Positions 24,501-35,479 of a stretch of 64,000 bases of DNA are shown in pieces (within the stretch, counting starts at the first letter, position 1; every line of letters starts with the position of its first letter). Made by a program: the position numbers and the translations under genes. The DNA is taken from positions 100,578 to 164,577 of the forward strand of contig RHPI01002699.1 of the NCBI GenBank assembly GCA_009103225.1, read 5' to 3'. This DNA is from Chlorokybus atmophyticus (Eukaryota > Streptophyta > Chlorokybophyceae > Chlorokybales > Chlorokybaceae). The notes beneath the pieces are model-generated. The model ran no database searches, had not been told where the DNA came from, and was given only the letters and a program-made list of their open reading frames with translations.

Positions 24501-27500
24501 ATTCACACTCGGCAGCTCCGTTGATGAATTCGCGGCCTTCGACTCGGCCGCACACGCTGCTTTGCGGAACTGCTGCACAAACTGCTCCATGTACAATTTG
24601 GCCTGTGATGTTTGTATTGTGGGTTCAGAGAGCGTTGACAGGCACAACATCGCAACAACCCCTTTGCAGGCACGCACGTGCACACACGCACACACACGCC
24701 TACATCAGCCACGTTGTCGGGCTCAATATCCACAGCGGCTAGAGCGTACGCTACGGCGTATTTGATGGCGAGTTTATGGCCGGTGAGGCGATTTTTCACT
24801 TTGATGACACACTTTCGCCGCACCTCATAGCAGTGGTCCTGCAAAGTGATGTGTTTATTTGGGTAAGACGGCTAACCGCAATGCGGTTCCTTCTCTGATA
24901 AGCGACATAATCACAACAAACATAATCACACATAGTCCCACCTGGACGGTAAGCATCGTGAGGTGGAATACTTTGGGCGCGATAAGCGAATCATGCAACC
25001 GTGCGAGGTTCAGCACGGATGCCGCTGCAGCTAGGCGTATGTGCGCGGTGTCGATTTCACTGTCAACGAAGCAGTGATAAATGCACATCAACTCAGCCAC
25101 AAGTGCATACACGCACCTGCACGCACACACATTACACGTCATTGATACTCACTCTGATGGTCCTCCACCTGGAACCTCCCCATAAGGTAGAAGCTTGGCC
25201 AGCAGCCCTAAGAACCCTTTGGCGCTGGCCGCATTCTTGTCGCCAGCCACAATCTTGGTCAGCAGCCTGATGCCATACACCTACCAACACACATACAAAC
25301 GCACTCACGTGACCACCCTCTAAGCAATGGCAACACATCACAGAAGGCACGCAACGAACCTTCAAACTGCACGCTGCTGATGGGTTGGACCAATCCAAAA
25401 CATCCTTCTTCTTGTTCCTCCTCTGGCCCTGCAGATTCATTATTGCAACATGATATCTCACACACACACACACACGTGGCATGAGAGACCGTAAATGCAT
25501 GCGTACACTCTGCATGGGCAGCAGTTGCTTGACAACAAAGTCGGTGAGTTCCAACTCTTTCGACTTGATGACGCGCGGGCAATGCTGCGCGATGCATCCC
25601 AGTGTTTGCAATGCGGTTGGCAGAGTTGGATCATCGACGCAATCCGCGTCTTGCAGGCGCTCCATTATTTCCTGCAACAAGGCGTGTAACATGTGGCAAA
25701 TTGCAAACACATGTGTGTGGTAACGTGAGTTGAGGGAGGTTTAGGTGACGTACTTCTGCGAGTGTGCCGAACACGGCAGTGCTCTCATCTCTGCACATGC
25801 GCGCGAGTGCAGCCACAGCAAACTTGGCTTGCTTGCGCGTGCCCTTCATGCACAACGCTGTCAACTGTGGCACGTACTGCCTGCATGACAAAGATACATG
25901 CGTCTGTTGTTTCACAACACAACATGCCAGTTCACACAAACGCACGAACGCACGCACGCACACATGCCATACTGTGCCAGCACACGCCATACATTCAGGC
26001 ATACACACATGCATATATGCACGCGCACACAGTCACGCACATATCGCTGGGAGTTGCTGTTTTCACGTCACTTCCAGCTTGGGCTAACAGGCGCACGGCA
26101 CCCTCCGCGAGGTCAGAGTCTCCATCTTGAAGCAGTTCAAACATGTCTTCTGCGGAAGGCGCCAACAGCTCCGGATACACGGACGTTACCACCTGGCCAT
26201 TGTGTGTCGGACAGCTTGCAGCAGTACTTGCCAAGTTTCTCACAGGCACACATGCACACATACACCTCTATACACACATGCGGCTCTCACCATCAAAAGG
26301 TCAAGGCCAGCTTGGACGCCGTCCTTGTCTTGGTTTTTGGACAGGTTCCGGGTTGCCTTCAGCGCTTCCCGAACGTGGTCCCGTCCAAAGACGGTGTACG
26401 ACACATGTTGAGCGAGCCTCTTGACGTGCTCGTGAAGATGATGCTTGGCACCCAGCCGCTTTGCAACTTCTTCCTATCAAACAATGTTTACACACAGATA
26501 GAGACACACACGCACATGCGCACACACAGACATGCCCACACGCGCACGCGTGTGTAGTGTATGTGTACATATGTGTGCACACGCGCACACATGTACACAC
26601 ATACAGACGTACATACACCTACAAAATAACTCTCTCGCAACATCTGAACAACTTAATCGCTCACACCTGCTGTGAGCGTGCAGTGGCGAGGTCTTGCATT
26701 GGGTCAAGGAGTAATGCAAGCAGTTTGAACACGCCGTTGTCTTTGACTTGCTGCAGTTTGCCCAACTGCTCAGCAGCCTTTGCGTCGTTCGGGAACACCA
26801 ATGAAGCCATCGCACTGCCCATAGCGGTCATCTTGTCTACTAGCTCTTGGTTGGTTGTATCCTTCTGTTGTTACAACACAACATGAGCACAGCGTACGCT
26901 GAGTGCACACCAAACCAACAACTCTGGCACTCACCCTTAGTTGATCTCTCAGCTCCAAGTACTGACGCAGCGCATCCTGTGTCCTAATGCACAACACAAT
27001 ATTCATGTCAACAAGTGTGCAGCACATGCAGTATGCAAAACACATTCTCCGTAAACAACCACATGTATCATCCCAACAGATTGAGTTGCAAAGCTCACAC
27101 TCGCGAGGCAAACCAACGACTTGCGCACCGTTTCCGGATCTGCAGTATCACACCCAACGCCTTGCGATCAATCTCCTCAAACTCGCTGAACACGGCGATC
27201 CAATGCTGAACCCTATCTTCAACCGGGAGCTTTGGTGGAAACAGCTCTTCAGTAATAATCGTCTCCACAAGTTGCCTTGATTCAGGTGAGAAACTTGTAT
27301 CAGTTTTCTCAGTGGTAATGCGATGAAAAGTACTGTGTGTTTACCTCACGTCTGTGTCGTAGAAGCAACGCACGATTCTGCTCGGGATCCAAGTAAAGCG
27401 CTCGCTGAGGTTCATCGAACCCTCCAGCACGCGCACGCAGTAGCTTCTGAACACCAGGGCGAGCTTGCTGAGAACGTCTTTGCGGATACCAACCTGAATC

Positions 27501-30133
27501 ATGAGACAAACATTTGCAACTCATACAAGCAGAGAGGCAAAGACACATGTGTATGAGTGTGTGTGTGTGTGTGTGTGTGTGCGTGCACATGCATGCATTC
27601 GTCCGTGCATGCGTGCGCGTGTGTGGGCATGCGCGTATGTTGGGCATGCTTGCATGTGCGTTTGCTTGACAAGTGCACTGCTTGTGCGTGTGCAGCTGTA
27701 CAACATGTAAGACGACCTTTTTGTCTCGAACGCGATCAGCAACTGTTTGAAGCACGGCTGTTGCCACCGCATCGGGCCGCTCAGCTGCCGCCTCAAACAC
27801 TGCGCTCACGGTAGCGGCCCGCACTTTGTCCTCATGATCAAGACGACGCTTTGCAAGCTCGTCTGCAACAAGCCAACATCAGGTTTGCGCTTCTAGCAGT
27901 CAGAGACATCAACATGTGTGTGTATGTGAGCATGCGCGTGTGTGTATGTGTGTTTGCGCGCGCATTTATGTGGTGTGTGGTGTTATTGTTGTGGGTTGTG
28001 GTGTGTGTTGTTTGTAAAATTTATTGACAAACCTGAGACATCTGATAGTATGGCTTCATGTGGGCATTTCAACAAGAAGTCTTTGCTCCAATGCACCATC
28101 TGAAGCCGAACTTCCGTGCTCTTATCAGTGAAGCGTTTGAGGAACTCCGTGAACATGTGTCTGTACTCCATCACAACGTCCGCGTCATCCAAGCAAAACA
28201 GGTTCCCGAGCAACTCAACGGCCTTGAGCCTAGTCTCCAACAGATCGACCTGCAATATGTTGTGTATGTCAACACACCCACCTGCACACGCACGCACGCA
28301 CGTACACACATGCACACTCACACATGCATCAGTGCACATGCACACGTACGCGCACGCGCACGCGCAGTCAACTTAGTAAGAGGCATGAGCACACGCGTTA
28401 CCACGAGGTCGTTCTGGACGTGTGGCAGCACTGATATGAGCAGCTGAGGCGACGTGAGGTACAGCTGGAACATGAGCTCGTGTCGGTCGTCCTTGAGCTC
28501 GCTGTCGCTGGCGTTGCAATCGACCATCGCGGACACGAGGAACTTTGTTATCGCCGGCTGGAAGTGGTCCTCGCAGCGTTTGAGCAGGTCCTGCACGAGC
28601 TTGTATGCCGCTGGGGACTCTTCCTGCAAACATCAAGCACAAGCATACCAACATTACGTGTTGTGTCGTGACAACACACAGCAGAGTATTAGCATGACAA
28701 CATTGTGATACATGCTACATGCATGGTGCGTAAGCATGCAGTGGTTGCGTGAGAGTGTGCGTGTATGCACGGGTGCACGTGCATGCACACGCATGTGCAC
28801 GCACGTGTGTGCCTGCGTGCATGTGCGTGCGTATGTGATGAGAATGCTCAAACTAAGTGCTTGCTCACTCGTTTGGATGGAAGAAGATTGGCCAGCACAG
28901 TGTCAAGCACGACGTGCGGGTCATCGCTCTCGTTGACAATCACCGACATGATGTCCAGCATGTGAACGGCGACAGCGTGCGAGTGCTCTGAACTGGTTGA
29001 GAGGTGTACACATTACCATCAGCTTGACACACAAACACACTCACATACACACACAAGCACAAACTCAAGGCTAACATTACTAGGGCTTGTAACTTACCTT
29101 ATGTTGTCAAATAAGGTCCGGAACAGCTCTACCATCAGCGTGTCATCGTGGATGTCCAGCATGACAATGCAAGACTTGTACTTGGCGAGGCTTTCTAGTA
29201 TGTACAGCCTGCGCGAGTACGTTGGGCTTGACACGTTGCGCAGCTCGCTGAAGACGCGTATAAATAACCGGAACATCTCCTGGAAAGGATCCCGGTCAAA
29301 AGGTCTGTCTTGATGACAACCATATGGTTTGCGTGTGTGCGTGCGTGCATGTGCGCGCATCACCCAAACACATTGCGAGTGCAGAACTTGCACGCATGAC
29401 ACAACATGTTATGTTGTGTGTGCGCGTGCGCGCGGGCACTGGTGTGCACGCATTTGTGTGTGCGTGACATCTGTGCACATAAACACGCCCTTGCATACGT
29501 ACCCATGCACACATACGGGTATGCGCGTGCGTGCGTGCGTGCGTGCGCATCACGCGCATGCATACGTGCGCACACATGCACTCCCCCATGACATCACCCG
29601 CTACCAACCCAGCATATTCACCTGGAATGCAACATCGCTGTAAGGGGCATTAGGTGCAAAGAGCTTAAGCACATCGCACAAGCAGCTCGCCACAAGCAGC
29701 CGCACGTCCTTGTCCTTGTGCTGGATGACGTGCTTCTGCACGAGCGCCTTCGCCAGAGGCCCGAGCACCCTGTCTTTGTTAAGCTCGGGCGCTGTCTGTG
29801 GCAGCTCCGACAGCGTTGTCGACGCTTGCTGAAGAACAACAACAAATAAACAGTTGAAACCATCCTCTTGCAGACACGCACACGAGTGCGTGCACGCATG
29901 CATGCACATGTGCACGCAAATCAACAACAACAACAACGACACCATCAACAACATCACCACCACCAACCACCATCACCACCACCACCAAAACAACAACAAC
30001 AACAACAGATTGAATGTCAATAACCACAGTGACTTACTTTGAGGGTTTTTGTCAATGCGTCCTTTGGCAGCTGTTGCCCCAGCTTGTTGCCCAAGTCGGT
30101 AAGCAGCGCGTACTTGTCTTTGAATGCAGCCAT
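21560..30133 (-). CDS. PDS5: PDS5, cohesin-associated HEAT-repeat protein (29 exons)
   Basis: PDS5 binds the kleisin of cohesin and regulates both maintenance and WAPL-driven release of sister-chromatid cohesion. Exons (minus): 30038-30133, 29622-29828, 29098-29279, 28869-28992, 28402-28623, 28033-28249, 27717-27862, 27345-27493, 27129-27275, 26935-26983, 26667-26864, 26291-26473, 26041-26192, 25754-25880, 25507-25671, 25360-25428, 25153-25280, 24942-25059, 24704-24838, 24391-24602, 23664-23982, 23337-23426, 23089-23229, 22949-22998, 22554-22855, 22350-22449, 22052-22136, 21775-21933, 21560-21589. Phases close to 1433 aa, near the size of animal PDS5B. Recognisable blocks: HKDKDVRLLVASCLCDVLKL, SRRLYILESLAKYKSCIVML, ERFTWIPSRIVRCFYDTDVR, LFPPKLPVEDRVQHWI, VNLVAHPEFVLPYLVHTCAH. 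Helical repeats fill about residues 1-1110. The remainder is a charged, disordered tail with basic patches (KGKRKKTAKVAK, SRRKKKQQQ) and acidic runs. I do not see the Tudor domain of plant PDS5. Confidence 0.96.
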
Positions 30134-31948
30134 CGTGTGAGAGTGGTTGATATATAAGTTGTCAGCTTACATTACATCGGCGCTGTCTCATGCTAGCTCA
30201 TCGACCTGCAAACATCCCGCAAACAACTTATCATTTCAACAACCTCCTCCTGTTCAGCCGTGCAATAGTTGCAATGGCTACCAGAATATCTCTGCCTAGT
30301 CAAGTGTCAGTGCGACACCCATCATGCGAGGAAGAGGAACAAAACCACAACTGCCATGAGTTGAGCACAGCATTCTCTTTTCACAATTGGCAGCAGTGCT
30401 GCACGCTTTGTGATAAACGTTATGCCAAAACGGCTGTGATGGGACAAGGTCATGCACTCAACTGCACGTGCAAGTGCACATTCAATGCCGCATGTGTCGA
30501 CAGAACGTAATTGCACACACTGCCCAAGCATGCGGAGAGAAATCAACGAATGAGCTGTCACAATACCTACAGCAGCACAGTCAGTGACGCTTCTTTATGC
30601 ACAGCTTGTTTGCTGTTGCTTTTCCCAATTCTCCTGCTTTTCAAGCCACGGAAACAGAAAATCCAATTCAACAACAGCTCATACTTACGACCGATATGGC
30701 CTTGCAGCAACCCCAAAGTTGCCGCCCCGTCCACTGTGCTACCTTGCCAGCTGGCAGCTGAGCATACACATGCCTCACATGCCTCGCACAGCTTGTTGCT
30801 GCTGCTGCTTGCTGCTATGTTGCTTCTCATCACAGTGCATTGAAGCCGGCTCTTCCCGCGTAAGAGCCATAGGTTTTGAAAACCGCCGAAGCGCGCGCTT
30901 TTTGCCGCCAAGCCCTGCTTGAGAGAATATCCAAAAGCATACCAGGTAATGTCATGTAAGTCAAGAGTCACAACTCATGACTCATCACTTGGCAATGCAG
31001 GGCATATGATGTTTGACATGCCTGAAGGTTGCATCCTGCAAGGCTACGCTTGCAACATAGAGAAAACAAAAGTGACAATGTATTATCGTTGTTTGCAAGG
31101 CATTCATCGTATCGCCAATTGACCCCAACCCTTTAATAGCATGATATGCCACCTTCGTCACTAGACGCAATTCATACATTAATACAAACAAAAATAACAT
31201 TGAAGCAAATACGCCATGTGGTTTTATATAAAAAAGAAGTTTCGTTTAACTCATATGTAGCTGCATCCACACAGTTTGGAGTAACCCGGGACATAGACAA
31301 TTCTGCATTCACTGCGCAATGTAATCGATGTGTTGTTGTTTGATCTCTTGCAGTTGACATGTGATTAATTGAAACGCTTGCTTTATCCTTATAAGATTGT
31401 GAAACCTTATACTGTCATTGAGCAGTACCATAGTGCATCCCACGCATATCATGCAACATAAGTTTGCCTCTATACCTGGCAGTATTCCGATCTTCATAAC
31501 ATTACGTTGGTTGATGTTGACAATAGGTGAACAACTCAACTGTAGGCAAAGATTGTTGCAAAACTGCAAGTGACTTACATGCACACAATCAAGCACCACT
31601 GCACTAGGCTAGCAATGGTTGGGGTGCACATGTGGTGCTAGTTAGTGGTTAACCAAGGCAACAGCAGCAGCAGCAGCAACATGGAAGGCACTTGTAAGTT
31701 GATACCACACCCACGTGAAGTTCAATGGACAAAAAGTCACTGAGTTTGTAGTGTGTTTTGTTTTGTCATAAGTCGTTAATTGGCATCAACTAAGCAACGT
31801 GAACAGAATGTCTTGTAAAAGCTTGTGTAGCGAGTAATGCCTGCTTATATAAGTAAAACTAAAGGCTATCAATCACTCACAAGTGCACCGAGCACATCTA
31901 CAACAAAAGCTGTATAGCGTATGATGGTCACGCTACATTGGTCTATTC
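30134..31948. other. intergenic between PDS5 and the PPR-like gene
   Basis: Contains the PDS5 promoter (minus strand, adjacent to 30133) and the 3' end of the PPR-like gene. No exon recognised. A cysteine-bearing open frame at 30190-30510 (+) lacks splice or family support. Short CAG repeat at about 31660. Confidence 0.5.
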
Positions 31949-34744
31949 CTAGCAATGGGGGTTAGAAGACTGTGCCAGGTACTGCAACTTCAGAGACTCT
32001 TTTTCAAGCTCTTCCACCCACTCCAACTTGCCTTCACTGCGTGACCACTATGGACACATTGTGTAAGCGCATTGGGAGTTTTGTAGCCGACATACTTGGA
32101 GGAATGCTTGTTGTGCATCCTAACTTTGCTCACCTCCAGTAATACGGCCACTTTGTCAGCTTGGCAACTACCCCCATACGTGTGCTTCTGAACCGTGAAG
32201 CACTTGAACAGCGCCGGCATGTCACTGAACCGCACGCATGCCTGCACATATTCACATCAAATACTCCGAACAAGAATGCAACTGTTGCTTACATAGTCGC
32301 ACCGCTCACCTCCATAAGGTTGCCAAAGGTACGGTCAAATATGTTCGAGCCTGCATTGCGAATCCTGTCCATTGCATCCAAAAGGTGTCGCAAATCTCGC
32401 CGGGAAGAACAAAACTGCGCGCTTCTAGATAGCAGCCGATTGAGCCTGTTGTAACACACGCATAAGCATAAGCCACATGTTATGCAAACGCTGCCTGAAA
32501 GTGAACTGCCTTCACTATGCTTACATTGTCTGATCGGGTTGGGTGTCTGCCGTCTCATCAAACACGCGAAACATCGCCAACGCTCTTGACGTGGCTTGCG
32601 AGTTTTCCCGCCGTTTCGCCGACTTACTCGTCTGCAGGGCGCCTGATATGAGGGCGCTCGCAATGTCGGGTGTCACAGTGTGGGGAGACCTCAACTCGAG
32701 TAGCCAAAAAGCTTGCAGCGCGCGCTCCAACCTGTGCAATGGGACTGATTAGTTACTCTACACGCATGTGGGTTTGAGGCTGTTCTGTTGTGTTGAAGAA
32801 TTATACGATCGCTAAGGCAATGCCGCTACAAACCACACCAACCAACCATACCAGTAACGTGTGATGCACACACGCACACGCGCAACCCAAACCACACGCA
32901 TGCGTGCGCGTACATGCGCACACACATGCACACATACACACGCAGGCGTAGCGTACACGCACGCAGCACACACGAAGACATCTACTCAACTCACCTGCCT
33001 GTCCTTTCAAGAGTCTGAATAGCCTTCTCAAACATGTGCAAAGTGGGCGGGCACCTTACCGCCAACATCTCCAGCAGAACATCCAAAGGGTCACCTGCAC
33101 ACATCCCATCAAGCAAGAGCACAAGTGCATGTAAACACAGTTGCTAGACAAACCTGCATAATGCAAGCCCCGAACCACAACGACAACAAACCTGTGCTTG
33201 ATGAGCTTGGAGAGTTGTCGTCTTCTTGCATTGACGTCTTTAAGCAAGCGGCATCCATCTTCTGCTGAAACCATGTGTGGTTCGGGTGCGCGAGCTGTGC
33301 CAACACAACGTTCGAAGGATCCAAGCGATGCTTCTGCGCTCAAAAGAAGAACACATCTCAGGAAAGAACAACATGATGTCATGTTGTTGTTGTCCGCACT
33401 GAGCAATGCAATACCTGTTTCCGGGCGTACAACTCTTTGCGGTGCAGGTTGGCCGTCAACCACGTGGTTTGCTCCGACATCACACTCACTCCTTGCTGCC
33501 AGACCACAGTTAAGCCACAACAAATCAAAGCTGGCAAGAATCTCCACCAGCAACAAGCAACACACAACATGGCACATACTCAATACCTGGCGCGCATCGT
33601 ACAGTTGTAACATTGTGTAAACATTGCGTGCAATGTCCACTTTTACATGCACAGTACACACAATGTGCAAGTTGCATACGTTGCCTGTGTGGTTGTGTGT
33701 TACAACAGCTGGGTTACATAGAATAACAAACGCACACGCACATGAACATATGCACATACTTCTCACCTTGCGGGCAGCAGCAGCGTAGCGGCTTTCGGGA
33801 TTGGTGCTGCCTTTGGATGCGGCGCGACGGACGAGCGCGCGCGTGATCTCCTTCAGCGGCATTGAGTTGGGGCTAGAGTACGGCAAAGTGCATCCGGCTG
33901 ACAGCGGTAGCAAGGACTTGAAGTCTGAAACAACAGTTGCTTGGGTTGGTTCGTTGCACTGGTTGGTCTGAGAGTTTCTGGTGTTGTTCCAGTCATTTTG
34001 TTTATCTACGTTGTGTTTGTTTGTTTCTTTGTAATAGTTGGTTGGTTTCTTGGTTGGTTTTGTCTGTATGCGTCATGTGTTGGTTTCTTAGCGTTTTGTT
34101 GGCGTATTGCAACTGCAGTTGACAAGAAGCATGCTTGTACTTCCATATGTAAGTGCAAGTGGAAACTTATAAGTTGTGACCACAACATGTAAGTGCAAGC
34201 ATATGGAATGTCTTAATCAAATTACATTCTGTGATCACCAAGGTGAAGTAAGTACATACAGAGTACTTCTGATCAGCTGCTTTAATGCAACCAAACAAAC
34301 GAGCGTAATATACTGCTGACAGAAAGTTGAACTGGACGTTAGCTTTGCAAAAAAGCAACAAGCATTCAAACATCCTGTCTGTAAGTCGAGTGCGATGAGA
34401 GTGGATGCATGGACGCCAAGTGCTTCTTACAGTTGTGCTTCTTACAGTTGCGTAGCTGACAGCTGGAATCGACTTGCTGTTCTTGTTGTGGCTGTTGTAC
34501 AGTTGCTATGGTTGTAGCTATTGACAACGTTGGCGAAGCCCAGCAATGTCTTATCATTCATGACAGCCGCGAGTTCCTACAATCGAGCAGCTCCCGCAAG
34601 GAAGCGCAGACAAGCACAACAACAACACATGCACACATGCACATGCGCATACAAACACGTACGTGGTCGTTGATCGTGCTCCCTCGCTGCCCGCAGCAGC
34701 CGGCGGTACGCCGCCCGCACCGCCGCCCCCCCGGACGTCGCCAT
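31949..34744 (-). CDS. PPR-like helical-repeat protein, probably organellar
   Basis: Nine exons (minus): 34663-34744, 33767-33924, 33415-33495, 33192-33333, 32995-33094, 32525-32731, 32310-32445, 32134-32241, 31949-32047; phases close to 370 aa. The C-terminal half reads as degenerate pentatricopeptide helices: MFEKAIQTLERTGRLERALQ followed by AFWLLELRSPHTVTPDIASAL, then ALAMFRVFDETADTQPDQTM with LNRLLSRSAQ, then HLLDAMDRIRNAGSN. This matches the helix-turn-helix pattern of PPR units, whose proteins bind organellar RNA. The N-terminus (MATSGGAAVRAAYRRLLRAA) is basic and amphipathic, as expected for a mitochondrial or plastid targeting peptide; YRRLLRAAR also resembles an LYR motif. Exon 1 to exon 2 spans a 738-bp intron, and that join rests only on phase, so the 5' end is the least certain part. 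Head-to-head with MurF. Confidence 0.6.
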
Positions 34745-35430
34745 GGTGTACCAAAACCAACACCTCCTTTTGCTCAACTACCTCCTCCTCCGCCACAGCC
34801 GCTCACAGCGACAGTGACGTCAAATTTGCCAGCTACGCCAAGCACATGCCTGTGCACACGCGCACGCAGGCGACGGCGGAGGGGGGGTTGGTTCAGCGGC
34901 AGCATGCCTGCGGCGGCAGTTGGCATCGTAGGCGTTCTACCTAGCTGGAGAGACTGCCACGTCAGCGCCGGACGACCAGCACGACGACCAGCAGCAGGGC
35001 GTGCACGACGGCTGCAAGCATGCTTGCGCAGTAAACAGTGCACGCATTGTTCATTTGTTTGCATGCGCACAGCAGCGCAAGTCAAGTATTGCTGAAGTCA
35101 GCACGCAAGTGCAGGCTGCTTGCAGCTGGATTGTTGCTGAATGCATGCTTGCTTTCAGCTTGTCAAAGTAGCTGCTAGTCGACTTGTACTGTTGCATTTG
35201 CCAGCAAGCTCTGAGCTTAAGGTATTCTTTTAGCAACTTGCTCACACAGAGCACAAACCACCTGCGTCAAAAACCAAGATATGTAACCCACATTGGTTTG
35301 CAACTGAGTCACTACTTCAGTGCTGACGCTCTCGTCATTCATCAATCATTCATTAGTCTTATTCAAGACTGAGCACCAGAGCTGTGCTGCTCATAGCTCA
35401 GCTCCCACAGCATGTCTGTCAAAGCACGCA
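34745..35430. promoter_or_regulatory. shared upstream region of the PPR-like gene (-) and MurF (+)
   Basis: Divergent interval with GC-rich Pro/Gly-type repeats near the PPR-like start (34745-34900) and CTTGC/GCAAG repeats around 35000-35150. No core promoter element is convincing. The first MurF exon or exons may start within it. Confidence 0.35.
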
Positions 35431-35479
35431 CTGTCAGGATGTTCATGACGATGAACTTTCTTGTGTGTATGGGCAGAGC

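Noticed and set aside
33056-33913. 285-aa minus-strand open frame
   Set aside because: It runs through exons and introns of the PPR-like gene in one frame; conserved parts require splicing.
34663-34744. independent LYR-motif gene
   Set aside because: YRRLLRAAR alone is weak evidence, and phase joins this exon to the PPR-like gene; kept as an alternative only.
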